A stretch of DNA of 34,581 nt from NCBI RefSeq assembly GCF_001418575.1, contig NZ_LIQR01000365.1, positions 1 to 34,581 of the forward strand, in the 5' to 3' direction. This stretch comes from Peterkaempfera griseoplana. Lineage in GTDB: Bacteria; Actinomycetota; Actinomycetes; Streptomycetales; Streptomycetaceae. Of this stretch, positions 23,585 through 31,922 are shown piece after piece; positions within the stretch are counted from its first letter, which is position 1, and every line of letters begins with the position of its first letter. The translations under genes and the position numbers were made by a program. The notes beneath the pieces are model-generated. The model was not told where the DNA came from and searched no databases. It saw only the letters and a list, made by a program, of their open reading frames with translations.

Positions 23585-25999
23585 TCAGCCGGAGTTGCTG
23601 AGCCTGGCGGTGTGGGTGTGGCCGTGCGAGCCGGAGACGCGGACGGTGATCACGGGCCGGCGGCCGGTGGTCACCGTCACCGTGTCGTCGGCGCCGGCCA
23701 CGCCGTCCGCGGGCCAGGGCAGCTGGAAGGTGAGCGTGGTCGCCGTCCGGCCCGGGTCGGCGACGGCCACGGAGATCCCTTCGTCGCGGCGCTGGATCAG
23801 GATCGTACCGGGCCCGTCGGAGGTGATCCCCCCGGCGCTTCCCGCCGTCCAGAAGTGCGCTGCCGTCAGGCCGAGCCGCGGGGCGTGTACGGCCTGGGCC
23901 TTGGGGGTGTTGGCCTCGATGCGTACCGGCCGGGAGGCCGCCCAGGCTGCGGTGTGTGCCGCGTCGAGGCCCGGCAGCAGTACATAGGCGTAGTCCGCGC
24001 TGCTCGGCGAGAGGCCGTGGTCGAGCCAGAGCGTGGCGTAGCGGCGGGTCAGCGACTCGGGCGTGCCCCCGGTGTCGGCCCCGATGTTGATGTCGTGCCA
24101 GGAGCCGGTGCGTTCCTCGCGGAGTGCGCGTACGTCGGCCCCTTCGGGGAAGACGTACCCGCCGACTCCGTCCAGGTGCGCCCAGTGGATGCCGGGCAGC
24201 GTTGCGCTCCATCCGAGATCCGCCGGCTGGGCCTGCCCGTCGACGGTGAGTGTGTTGCTGCCCGCGGCATGCAGATTGCGGTTCTCGACGACCGTCTCGA
24301 CGGTGCGGCCGTCGGCTGCCGTGATGCCTGCGCCGAGCGCGATCACCGCGTCGTCGAGGAAGAACCACGCCTTGCGGGCCTGCAGCGTGCTTCCCTCCGC
24401 CATCAGCTCCATCGCGGCAGCGCCGTAGCGGCCGCCCAGGACAGCGCCGCCCGCCACGGCGTTCCTGGGCGTGTGGGTGCTCGTGCCGCTGCCGCTGCCG
24501 AGGTCCGCGCGCGGCCGGGTGTCCACGGTGGTTCCCGGCAGCCGGTAGGCGTTGACGGTGGGCCAGAAGCTGTCCGAGAACTGGGTGCGGTCCTCGTCGT
24601 ATAGGTAGGTCATGCCGTCGCCGGTGTACCAGCCGTGCAGGTTCTCGCCGTTGCCGGCCTCGTAGGCGGCGATGCGCTGGGACGACAGGCTCAGCGCCAG
24701 GGTCCACCCGGTGCCGCGGTGCACGACCCGGTCCATGTCGGCGAAGACCGTGTGGCCGGTGAGGGCGGGGGCCGCGGTGATCGCAGGGTCGGCGAGCACG
24801 GCGGCGGCCCGCTTCAGTGCCGGGATGCCGGTCAGCGACTTGTAGGGGGTGTCGGTGTTGCGCTCGATCCAGCCCTTGGCGATCGCGCGCCACCGGTCGG
24901 CGTACTCCGGCGGGGCGCCGGCTGCCAGCAGCAGCACGTTGCTCGTGGTCCCCGCGCCGGTGTCGAAGTCCCGCTCGCCTTCCCGGGATATCGCCCGGCC
25001 GCGGACCGCGTCCATCATCAGCCCGTCGACGGTGACCGCGGCGAAGCTGCGCTCGACGGCTTCGTAGACCACCGAGATGCCGCTGTCGGTGATCTGCCAG
25101 TCGGAGTCGGCGAGCAGCGCCACCAGATAGGCGACCCGGCTGAGCAGCACGTTGCCATAGGTGCCGGTGTAGGCGACGTTGCCGTGCTGGACGTACGAGC
25201 CGTCGCGGTAGAAGCCGTCGCCGGAGGTGACATAGGCGAACAGGCTGTACTTTCCGGCGTCGCGGGTGTCGGACAGCCCGTCGCGGGCGAGGGCCAGCTT
25301 GTCGGCGCTGCGGCCGACGATGCCGCGCAGGGCGACGATCGCGGCCTTGTCCGCGCGGTTGGCACCGGTCTCGGCGAGCGAGGGGCTGTTGGTACGGCGG
25401 TCGGGGTCGGCGCAGAACCGGTCGACGACCGCGCAGTAGGCGGCGATCCGCTCGGCGGGGATGCGGTCGTACAGCAGGACGCACAGGTCCATCAGACTGC
25501 GCGCGGCGCCGATCTCCCAGTACCACCAGTTGCCCGACTCGTACTTGGTGGGGTTGTAGGCGCGGTCGTTGAGGAAGGCCAGCGCGTCGGTGAGCGCGGT
25601 GGCCACCGTCTCGTCGCCGTACAGCGCGGCGCCGGGCGTGGCCCACGCCGTCGCCAGGGTGAGCAGCCGGCCGTAGCTGAGGCTGAAGTTGGCGGCCGCC
25701 GTGACGGGCGCGAGGTCCGGCCACAGGGCGGTGCGTCCGGCGGTGCGGTCCAGGGTTGCCCACTGCGCCGCGGCGGCGGCGTCGAGGGTGGCCAGCGCGT
25801 CGGCGAAGACCGGGTCGGCGGGGTCGATGGAGCCGCCGGTGGTGAGCTCGGCGGCACGGGCGCGCAGCAGGTCGAACGGGTCGGTCCCGGCGGGGGTGGT
25901 TGCGGCCTGTGCTGCTCCCGCTCCCGTGGTCAGCGGCAGCAGCAGGGCGCCGACGCCGGCGGCGAGCAGGGTACGCCTGCGGAGGAGGTACCGGTCCAT
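23585..25999 (-). CDS. Secreted polysaccharide lyase family 8 (hyaluronate/chondroitin/xanthan type)
   Basis: An 804-residue exported lyase that cleaves uronate-containing polysaccharide by beta-elimination, giving 4,5-unsaturated products. The N-terminus has a Tat-type signal (RRRTLLAAGVGALLLPL, cleaved near AQA). The alpha-toroid carries the family active site: aromatic patch NWWYWEIG (Trp158-Trp159), SLAETGANR (catalytic Asn214), SYVQHGNVAYTGTYGN (His272 and Tyr281). The spacings resemble Streptococcus pneumoniae hyaluronate lyase (W291/W292, N349, H399, Y408). C-terminal beta domains include HGWYTGDGMTYLY and the end GHTHTARLSNSG. All catalytic residues are intact and the length is normal. 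It is preceded by a strong hairpin and followed by DUF2264. Substrate choice cannot be read reliably; the adjacent GalNAc-type catabolic genes favour chondroitin, while many actinomycete members act on hyaluronan. Confidence 0.9.
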   Translation of the reverse strand: MDRYLLRRRTLLAAGVGALLLPLTTGAGAAQAATTPAGTDPFDLLRARAAELTTGGSIDPADPVFADALATLDAAAAAQWATLDRTAGRTALWPDLAPVTAAANFSLSYGRLLTLATAWATPGAALYGDETVATALTDALAFLNDRAYNPTKYESGNWWYWEIGAARSLMDLCVLLYDRIPAERIAAYCAVVDRFCADPDRRTNSPSLAETGANRADKAAIVALRGIVGRSADKLALARDGLSDTRDAGKYSLFAYVTSGDGFYRDGSYVQHGNVAYTGTYGNVLLSRVAYLVALLADSDWQITDSGISVVYEAVERSFAAVTVDGLMMDAVRGRAISREGERDFDTGAGTTSNVLLLAAGAPPEYADRWRAIAKGWIERNTDTPYKSLTGIPALKRAAAVLADPAITAAPALTGHTVFADMDRVVHRGTGWTLALSLSSQRIAAYEAGNGENLHGWYTGDGMTYLYDEDRTQFSDSFWPTVNAYRLPGTTVDTRPRADLGSGSGTSTHTPRNAVAGGAVLGGRYGAAAMELMAEGSTLQARKAWFFLDDAVIALGAGITAADGRTVETVVENRNLHAAGSNTLTVDGQAQPADLGWSATLPGIHWAHLDGVGGYVFPEGADVRALREERTGSWHDINIGADTGGTPESLTRRYATLWLDHGLSPSSADYAYVLLPGLDAAHTAAWAASRPVRIEANTPKAQAVHAPRLGLTAAHFWTAGSAGGITSDGPGTILIQRRDEGISVAVADPGRTATTLTFQLPWPADGVAGADDTVTVTTGRRPVITVRVSGSHGHTHTARLSNSG

Positions 26000-26025
26000 G
26001 GTGCGTCCAATCCGGGGGTGGGCAG

Positions 26026-26061
26026 CCGCCGGCTGCCGGGGGGAGGCCCGGCAGCCGGCGG
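26026..26061 (-). terminator. Perfect 15-bp hairpin between secreted-protein gene and lyase gene
   Basis: Arms 26026-26040 and 26047-26061 are exactly complementary with a six-nucleotide loop. It lies between the stop of the upstream gene and the lyase start. With no T-run it may be a partial terminator or an RNA-processing and stability element that sets different levels of upstream and downstream products in the operon. Confidence 0.7.
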
Positions 26062-26071
26062 TGAGGGGTGG

Positions 26072-26881
26072 TCAGCCGGCGCTCGGCTGGTAGGAGTCGC
26101 CGGTCACCGTGACCTGCTGCCCCTTGTCGGTGGTGACCGAGGTGGTGCTGAGGCAGCTGCCGGAGGCGGGGTCGGTGACGGTGGGCAGGCTGCCGGTGTA
26201 GTCGACGCCGAGTTCGGTGCCGACCGGCCTGCCGTAGGTCACGGTGACCTGTTGGCTGCAGCCCGCGGTGAGGTACGGCTCGATGAAGCCCTGGTCGGAG
26301 GCCTTGAACCGGCCCGAGGCGGCGGGCAGGCCGAAGCTGCCGATGTGGGCGACCGGAGCGCCGGTCGCGGTCTCGACGACGTCTCCCGTCATCAGCTGGG
26401 TGGTGTCGCCGGAGACGTAGTCCCGTTGCAGGACGAGCGAGTACATGGTGCCCGGGGTGTAGGCGAACCGCACCGAGCAGCTCACCCCCGCGCCGCCGTC
26501 GGCTCCGTATTGGCAGTTGGCGTCCGTCGTGGTGGCGTTGGCGTTGAACGAGCTGAAGACCGCCTGCAGCGTGTGGTTGCCGTTGGCGTCCAGCGGTTCG
26601 GGCTGGAAGCCCGCGTACGGCCGGGTGCCGCTCTCCAGGGTGGTGTAGTAGGCGAAGTAGATGCCGGCGGCGTCCGGCGCCGCGTCCACGGACAGCGGGA
26701 GCGTCAGCGTGGTGACGGGGGTGGGCGCGCCGGTGGTCCAGTGCGACGTCGGGGTCGACGCCCAGGACTGTCCGGCCACGCCCAGGCTGAGCAGGGCGGT
26801 TGCTCCGATGACCGTGCCGGAGCGCGCGAGCCGCCGCAGGGACGGGCGGGCGGTACGGCGTGCGTGGGGTGTCGCATTCAT
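26072..26881 (-). CDS. Secreted protein of unknown function
   Basis: A 269-residue exported protein. The basic N-terminus and hydrophobic stretch (SGTVIGATALLSLGVAGQSW, followed by ASA-like AST) form a Sec signal peptide. The mature part is beta-rich and aromatic (YFAYYTTLESG, GFQPEPLDANGNH, MYSLVLQRDYVSGDT, GFIEPYL), with paired Cys residues. The pattern recalls DUF3472-type beta-sandwich proteins, but I am not confident. A carbohydrate- or host-glycoprotein-binding role would fit its place between the M60 peptidase and the PL8 lyase genes, 40 nt and 72 nt away. The start ATG 26881 is preceded by GAAGGAG. No catalytic motif was recognised. Confidence 0.7.
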   Translation of the reverse strand: MNATPHARRTARPSLRRLARSGTVIGATALLSLGVAGQSWASTPTSHWTTGAPTPVTTLTLPLSVDAAPDAAGIYFAYYTTLESGTRPYAGFQPEPLDANGNHTLQAVFSSFNANATTTDANCQYGADGGAGVSCSVRFAYTPGTMYSLVLQRDYVSGDTTQLMTGDVVETATGAPVAHIGSFGLPAASGRFKASDQGFIEPYLTAGCSQQVTVTYGRPVGTELGVDYTGSLPTVTDPASGSCLSTTSVTTDKGQQVTVTGDSYQPSAG

Positions 26882-26921
26882 GCCGGGCTCCTTCCGAGGG
26901 GCCTTCGCGTCGGTGGTGGTG

Positions 26922-28259
26922 TCAGTCGCTGAGTGCGCTGGGGTCGACCGGCGGCGCGGGCAGCCGGAGTGCGGCCACTTCCGCCCTGCCGGTGTCGTCG
27001 ATCGGGAAGGCCCAGCGGTTGACGAAGAAGTCGGTGAGGTCGTAGCCGGCGATGCGGCTGGAGTAGGTGGCGAGCGCCCGGTAGCGCTTGGCCGTCTCGG
27101 TCCAGTCCGACTGCGGGTTCTCCTCGCGGACCAGCCTGTGCAGCCGCGGCCAGAAGTCGTCGCCGAAGGCCAGCTCCAGCTGGCGCAGCGGCACCAGCTT
27201 CTCGTAGGAGCTGAAGGAGGTCTCGTACGCCAGGCCCGCGGTGCCGAGCTTGGGCTGGGCGGACTGGAAGTAGTTGAGGCCGGTCTTGGCGTTCACCGTG
27301 AGCAGGTTGGACGACTGGCCGAGGGTCCGCTGGGCGGCGAGGGAGTAGATGTTCACCGTGACCTCGGTGAGCCCGGTGGGCTTGTACGCCATCTGCTGGT
27401 GCAGGTGGCCGAGTTCGTGGTAAAGGCCCCAGCCGCGGGTGCCCAGGCCCTGCACGGTGGTGGCCCGGTCCAGGTAGGAGCGGGGGAAGCCGTTGTAGCC
27501 GTGGGTGGCGTAGGCGCCCACTCCGGTGGGGACCTGGCTGACCTCGGTGAAGTGGTAGGGGCCGGCCTTGCGGACGTGCAGCGGCGAGGAGCCGTCGAGG
27601 CCGCTGATCGCCGCGTGCGAGGCGATGATGGTCTCCAGCAGCTCCAGCAGCGCCGTGTGGTCCTCGTCGCGGTAGAGCAGCGCGCCGTCCCGGGTGAGGG
27701 TGAGGATCGTGTGCGGGGCGGTGAGCTCGACGTACGGAACGTCGGTGAGCGCGTCCAGCTGCGCCTGGTACGCGGCCTCCGTGGTGGAGCCCAGGTCGAA
27801 CGCGGGCATCCGCACCGCCCCGGAGCGGAACTGCACCGCCGCCCGGTCCCCGTTGCCCGCGAGGGTCAGGTAGACCGGACCGCCGTACGGGTCGGTGACG
27901 CGGTTGGCGCCGGGCTTGAGCGGGTAGCTGCGCACCTCCTTGACCTGGCCGTACAGGTCCCACAGGCCGATCCACAGGGTGGGCACCAGCTCGTCGTACG
28001 GCAGGACGTTGAGGGTCAGCTCGGTTGCCGGCGGGACGTACAGGCCGGTGGAGTTGAACTCGCTGCCGCGCAGCGCCTGGGCGAGCCGAAGCCGTTCGCT
28101 TTCGGCGGAGGGGCGGGCGGTCACCGTGACGGTGGCGCCGACGTCCTCGGTGGCGGCGGCTCGCGCGGGGAAGGCGCCGAGCAGGCTCGCGGCACCGGCA
28201 CCGGCACCGGCCAGCCCGGCGAGGACGGTACGGCGGCTGACGGCAGGAGGATTGCGCAT
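26922..28259 (-). CDS. Secreted M60-type (enhancin/mucinase-like) metallopeptidase
   Basis: A 445-residue exported zinc peptidase. It has a Tat signal (SRRTVLAGLAGAGAGAASLL), a beta-rich N-terminal region, and the catalytic HELGHLHQQ (His281, Glu282, His285), followed at residue 299 by Glu in GLTEVTVNIYS, the third zinc ligand of the M60 motif HExxHx(8,28)E. M60 members cleave mucins and other O-glycoproteins (family knowledge). ATG 28259 has AGGGAG just upstream. It heads the operon M60, secreted protein, PL8, DUF2264, with LacI-type operator sequences in front. The combination of a glycoprotein protease with a glycosaminoglycan-type lyase suggests attack on proteoglycan, where protein core and glycan must both be cut. 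The substrate is not shown by sequence. Confidence 0.87.
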   Translation of the reverse strand: MRNPPAVSRRTVLAGLAGAGAGAASLLGAFPARAAATEDVGATVTVTARPSAESERLRLAQALRGSEFNSTGLYVPPATELTLNVLPYDELVPTLWIGLWDLYGQVKEVRSYPLKPGANRVTDPYGGPVYLTLAGNGDRAAVQFRSGAVRMPAFDLGSTTEAAYQAQLDALTDVPYVELTAPHTILTLTRDGALLYRDEDHTALLELLETIIASHAAISGLDGSSPLHVRKAGPYHFTEVSQVPTGVGAYATHGYNGFPRSYLDRATTVQGLGTRGWGLYHELGHLHQQMAYKPTGLTEVTVNIYSLAAQRTLGQSSNLLTVNAKTGLNYFQSAQPKLGTAGLAYETSFSSYEKLVPLRQLELAFGDDFWPRLHRLVREENPQSDWTETAKRYRALATYSSRIAGYDLTDFFVNRWAFPIDDTGRAEVAALRLPAPPVDPSALSD

Positions 28260-28309
28260 CCGGTCTCCCTGGGGGCGGGGTTGCGGTTGGTGTGCGGTCG
28301 ACTGCCGGA

Positions 28310-28339
28310 CAGCATGTAAGCGTTTGCTATGCAGGGCAA
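28310..28339 (-). promoter_or_regulatory. Candidate promoter of the peptidase-lyase operon
   Basis: On the minus strand TTGCCC (28334-28339) lies 17 bp before CATGCT. The spacer contains the operator-like sequence at 28315-28329. The arrangement mirrors the promoter-operator of the importer operon, although the hexamers are weaker. Confidence 0.4.
28315..28329 (+). promoter_or_regulatory. LacI-type operator-like site A
   Basis: TGTAAGCGTTTGCTA, about 55-70 nt before the M60 start. It shares GTAAGCG and the following TTT with site C in front of the importer. LacI-family proteins typically bind such pseudo-palindromes centred on CG. Confidence 0.6.
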
Positions 28340-28402
28340 GAGACTCGGCAAAGTTTCCATCAGTTTCTATGCATCAAGACGCGTTCATCAATCCGAGCAG
28401 CC

Positions 28403-28417
28403 AGTAAGCGCTCACAT
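28403..28417 (+). promoter_or_regulatory. LacI-type operator-like site B
   Basis: AGTAAGCGCTCACAT, 30 nt after the lacI stop. It is closer to a true palindrome (GTAAGCGCTCAC) than site A and lies about 88 bp from it, a spacing that could allow looping or a second repressor dimer. Confidence 0.5.
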
Positions 28418-28446
28418 CGGGGCGGGCCGGCGCAGAGCCGGGGCCG

Positions 28447-29547
28447 TCAGCCGCGACGGGCCCGGCCGGGGGTGCGGGGAGCCACCGACTCCCGAACCAC
28501 GATGTGGGTGCCGAGTCGCAGCACGCCGGTACTGGGCGCCCGCCAGTCGTCGTCGTCCTCGCTGGGCAGCGCCAGCCGCAGGGCCTGGCGGCCCATCTCC
28601 TCGAGGGGGATGTGGACGGTGGTCAGCCTCGGCCGCATCTCCTCGGCCACGGGCACGTCGTCGTAACCCACCAGTGAGACCTCGCCGGGGATGCGGACGC
28701 CCGCCTCCTCCAGCGCCTGGGCCACCCCCGCCGCGACGATGTCGTTGGCCGCGAAGACCGCGGTGAAGTCCCGTCGGCGGCGCAGCAGGTCGCGCATGGT
28801 GCGATAGCCGAAGCCCCGGCTGAAGGCTCCCGTGTGCACCAGGTCGTCGTCGGGTGCGACCCCCCGCAGCTCGTGGGCCCTGCGGTATCCGGCCAGCCGG
28901 TCGCGCGTGGTCGAGACCCCGGGTGGGCCGCCGAGGTACAGGATCCGCTCGTGGCCCTGGTTCAGCAGGTGGTCGGTGATGGCGAAGGCGCCGCCCTCGT
29001 TGTCGTACTCCACGGCGGCGGCCGGGACCCGTCCCCCCAGCGAGGGGCGGCCGCACAGAACCAGGGAGGCGCCGCCCGCGTGCAGCTCCTGCGCCCGGCG
29101 GGTGAGTTCCGCCGTGTAGGTGCGGTCGGCGATGCTCCCGCCCACCAGCACCACGGCGTCCGCGCGCTGCTCGTGCAGCAGGTCGACGAAGGCCAGCTCG
29201 CGTTTCGGGTCGCCCTCGGTGCAGCACACCAGGCAGAGCCGGCCGGTGCGGGCCGCCTCACGCTCGACGCCGCGTGCGATGAAGGCGAAGAAGGGGTCGA
29301 CGATCTCGCTGACGATGATCCCCACCGTGCGGTTGGAGGCGCCGGCGAGGGCGCGGGCGTGCGCGTTCACCACGTAGCCGAGCTCCCGCATGGCGCTCTC
29401 GACCCGCTCGCGGGTCTCCTGCGCCACCGGGTAGTTGCGGTTCAGGACCCGGGAGACCGTCGCCGTCGACACGCCGGCACGCTCGGCCACGTCCCTGATC
29501 GTGGCGCGCCGCTGTTCGATCGCCGCCTGTTCAGCGCCCCGGGGCAC
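28447..29547 (-). CDS. LacI-family transcriptional repressor
   Basis: A 366-residue repressor. The N-terminal helix-turn-helix and hinge are clear (TIRDVAERAGVSTATVSRVL, then AMRELGYVVNAHARALAG). The periplasmic-binding-protein-like sensor follows with VGIIVSEIVDPFFAFIARGV, ADAVVLVGGS and AVFAANDIVAAGVAQAL. GTG 29547 is preferred because AAGGAGGTGA ends five bases before it; the GTG three codons earlier overlaps that site. It lies between the 2-hydroxyacid dehydrogenase gene and the peptidase-lyase operon, all on the minus strand. Matching operator-like sites occur before that operon and before the importer, so it probably controls both, released by an imported oligosaccharide or its breakdown product. 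Confidence 0.92.
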   Translation of the reverse strand: MPRGAEQAAIEQRRATIRDVAERAGVSTATVSRVLNRNYPVAQETRERVESAMRELGYVVNAHARALAGASNRTVGIIVSEIVDPFFAFIARGVEREAARTGRLCLVCCTEGDPKRELAFVDLLHEQRADAVVLVGGSIADRTYTAELTRRAQELHAGGASLVLCGRPSLGGRVPAAAVEYDNEGGAFAITDHLLNQGHERILYLGGPPGVSTTRDRLAGYRRAHELRGVAPDDDLVHTGAFSRGFGYRTMRDLLRRRRDFTAVFAANDIVAAGVAQALEEAGVRIPGEVSLVGYDDVPVAEEMRPRLTTVHIPLEEMGRQALRLALPSEDDDDWRAPSTGVLRLGTHIVVRESVAPRTPGRARRG

Positions 29548-29598
29548 CGCGCTCACCTCCTTCCGTGCAGGAGCCTATTGCGTGTCGGCCGCCGGTGG

Positions 29599-30669
29599 TC
29601 ATGCGATGTGCCCCATGTCATCCGCGAGCACCGGGTGGCGCAGCGGCAGCCCCGCGGCGTACCGGGCGATCTCCTCTACGGCGGAGGCGCCGAGCCGGGC
29701 GACCTCATTGCCCTGGGCGCCGGCCAGATGCGGAGTGAGCAGGACGTTCTCCAGCTCCCACAGCGGGTGGCCGGCGGGGAGCGGCTCGGGGTCGGTCACG
29801 TCCAGGACCGCGTCCAGTCGGCCGGCCACCAGGTGTCGGGTGAGGGCCTCGGTGTCCACGAGCCGGCCGCGCGCCGTGTTGACCAGCAGTGCGCCGGGGC
29901 GCATCAGCGAGAGCCGTCTCGCGTCCAGCAGATGCCGGGTCTCGGCGGTGTCGGGCGCATGCACGGTGACCACGTCGCTCGCTGCCATCAGGGGGTCCAG
30001 ATCCATGGGGGTGGCGCCGAGGGCGGCGGCCTCCGCCGCGCCCACGTACGGGTCGTAGAGCAGGACCTCCGCCTCCAGGACCTGGTGCAGTAGCTCGATG
30101 ACACGGCGCCCGGTGCGGGAGGCGCCCACCACGCCGACGGTCAGCCCTGCGTTCCCCAGCCAGAGAGGGCGGGCCAGATCGGCCTCGATTCGGCCGGTGC
30201 GGCGGTCGGCGCAGCTGCGGGAGATCGGGAAGACGCGCTTGGCGCCCATGATGATCGCGGCGAGGGTGAACTGGGCCACGGGCAGGGCGTTGGCCGCCGC
30301 AGCGGAGGAGACCAGGACGCCCCGGCTGAAGGCCTCGGGTGCCAGAAAGGGCTTCACCGTGCCGGCGGCGTGCACGATCGCACGCAGCCCTGGCGACCTG
30401 TCCAGAACGGACCCGTCGATCCGCGGGCATCCCCAGCCGGTCAGCAGCACCTCGGTGTCGGCCAGCACGGAGGCCGCGTGCGCGGTGCCGAAGTCGTCGA
30501 GCACCTCCGCCGAGTGCAGCTCCGTGATCTGTTCGAGACGGGCACGCACGACGGGCGGGAAGAGGTCGTCCGGCAGGTCGGGACTCATGGCCAGGGCGGT
30601 CCGCGGCCGGCGAACGGGGCGCAAGGGTGCCCCCGTGGATCCGGATGACCCCTCGTCAGCGGTGGGCAT
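29599..30669 (-). CDS. D-2-hydroxyacid dehydrogenase family protein
   Basis: A 356-residue NAD-dependent dehydrogenase of the D-isomer 2-hydroxyacid family. The Rossmann motif is VGVVGASRTGRRVIELL. The catalytic Arg lies in VNTARGRLVD, the Glu in DVTDPEPLPAGHPLW and the His in LLTPHLAGAQG. ATG 30669 follows GGGAG with suitable spacing; the frame extends upstream to 30735 but without a better start. The stop is 51 nt before the lacI start on the same strand, so the two may be cotranscribed. Its substrate is unknown. Uronate breakdown after lyase action passes through alpha-keto acids, which such enzymes can reduce, but that link is inference. Confidence 0.87.
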   Translation of the reverse strand: MPTADEGSSGSTGAPLRPVRRPRTALAMSPDLPDDLFPPVVRARLEQITELHSAEVLDDFGTAHAASVLADTEVLLTGWGCPRIDGSVLDRSPGLRAIVHAAGTVKPFLAPEAFSRGVLVSSAAAANALPVAQFTLAAIIMGAKRVFPISRSCADRRTGRIEADLARPLWLGNAGLTVGVVGASRTGRRVIELLHQVLEAEVLLYDPYVGAAEAAALGATPMDLDPLMAASDVVTVHAPDTAETRHLLDARRLSLMRPGALLVNTARGRLVDTEALTRHLVAGRLDAVLDVTDPEPLPAGHPLWELENVLLTPHLAGAQGNEVARLGASAVEEIARYAAGLPLRHPVLADDMGHIA

Positions 30670-30843
30670 ATGAACTCCCGTAGTAAACGGATACTGCGAT
30701 GCTGCACGGTAGGGAGTCCCTGGCGGCAGCGTCAAGCGCGCCAGCGACGGGACCGGGCGGCCATGACCTCGGCATGCTGTGCTGCCACCCCCGGGTGGCA
30801 GTCGTCGTTGCTACCGGGGTTCTGGATGTAGCGACGAGAAGTG

Positions 30844-30872
30844 TTGACTTTTAAGAAAACGCTTACTAGCTT
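30844..30872 (+). promoter_or_regulatory. Promoter of the importer operon
   Basis: TTGACT (30844-30849) and TAGCTT (30867-30872) are 17 bp apart, good matches to the main actinomycete vegetative promoter. The operator-like site C fills the spacer, so repressor binding would block polymerase directly. Confidence 0.65.
30853..30867 (-). promoter_or_regulatory. LacI-type operator-like site C
   Basis: On the minus strand it reads AGTAAGCGTTTTCTT, sharing GTAAGCGTTT with site A and AGTAAGCG with site B. It lies between the -35 and -10 of the importer promoter, 51 nt before the first permease gene. Confidence 0.62.
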
Positions 30873-30917
30873 GCCGCATCAACTCCCGCAGGATTCCGCC
30901 GGAATGAGGAACCCTCA

Positions 30918-31922
30918 ATGGCTGACTCAGCGCCCGCTCTGCCGCGCACCGAACGGTCATCCGACCGCCAGGGCGCCTCAGCCCTGTCCCGGGCCCGTCC
31001 CGCCAGGCTCAGCCTGCGGCAACGTCTCAAGCGCGACAGGGTGATGCTGTTGCTCACCCTGCCCGGCCTGCTGTACTTCCTGGTCTTCCACTACGCGCCC
31101 TTGTTCGGCTACCTCACGGCGTTCAAGGACTACGAGGTGTATCTCGGGTTCGCGCAGAGCGCCTGGGTGGGGCTGGCGAACTTCCAGGCGATGTTCTCCG
31201 ACCCCGCCTTCTGGTCCGCGGTCGCCAACACGCTGCAGATCACCCTCACCCAGCTGGTCTTCTACTTCCCGGTGCCGATCGCACTGGCCCTGCTGCTCAA
31301 CAGCCTCGTCGGGGACAGGGTGCGGCGCTTCGTCCAGAGCGTGGTCTACCTGCCGCACTTCATCGGGTGGACGATCATCGTCTCCGTCTTCCAGCAGCTG
31401 CTCGGCGGCACGGGAGTGCTCACGCACGTGCTGCAGAGTCTCGGTCTGCCGGGGTACGACATGACCACCGATCCCGGGGCGTTCCCCTGGCTGCTCACAC
31501 TCGAGTCGGTCTGGAAGGACGCCGGCTGGGGCACGATCATCTTCCTGGCCGCCCTGCTCAGCATCGACCCGCAGCTGTACGAGTCGGCGGCGATCGACGG
31601 TGCGGGCCGTTGGCGCCGGACGTGGCACGTGACCCTGCCCGGCATCACGCCGATCATCATTCTGCTGCTGGTGCTCAACCTCGGCAGCATTCTCTCCACC
31701 GGCTTCGAGCAGGTCCTGCTGCAGCGCGACGCGGTGGGCCCGGATGCCGGCGAGGTCCTCGACACCTACGTCTACTACCACGGCATCAAGAGCGGGCAGT
31801 GGGGGCCGGCGGCGGCTGTCGGCCTGGTCAAGATGCTCATCGGCACGGCGCTGGTCCTCGGCGCCAACAAGGTGGCCCACTTCTTCGGCCAGGACGGGGT
31901 GTACCGTGGCGCTGCCCGCTGA
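30918..31922 (+). CDS. CUT1-type sugar ABC importer permease 1 (LplB-like)
   Basis: A 334-residue inner-membrane permease with six expected membrane spans, beginning VMLLLTLPGLLYFLVFHYAP. The first part FGYLTAFKDYEVYLG is typical of LplB/YtcP-type importers. The ATPase-contact EAA loop is YESAAIDGAGRWRRTWHVTL. GAGGA (30906-30910) lies seven bases before ATG 30918. It is followed by a second permease with overlapping coding and a binding protein. No ATPase gene is present, which is normal in Streptomyces, where one MsiK-type ATPase serves many CUT1 systems. Related importers take up glycosaminoglycan disaccharides in some bacteria (for example in Streptobacillus), consistent with the lyase genes nearby. 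Confidence 0.9.
   Translation: MADSAPALPRTERSSDRQGASALSRARPARLSLRQRLKRDRVMLLLTLPGLLYFLVFHYAPLFGYLTAFKDYEVYLGFAQSAWVGLANFQAMFSDPAFWSAVANTLQITLTQLVFYFPVPIALALLLNSLVGDRVRRFVQSVVYLPHFIGWTIIVSVFQQLLGGTGVLTHVLQSLGLPGYDMTTDPGAFPWLLTLESVWKDAGWGTIIFLAALLSIDPQLYESAAIDGAGRWRRTWHVTLPGITPIIILLLVLNLGSILSTGFEQVLLQRDAVGPDAGEVLDTYVYYHGIKSGQWGPAAAVGLVKMLIGTALVLGANKVAHFFGQDGVYRGAAR

Noticed and set aside
24635-28319. Long plus-strand frames opposite the PL8, secreted-protein and M60 genes
   Set aside because: They overlap recognised genes and consist of Gly/Ala/Val/Arg-rich sequence without domains.
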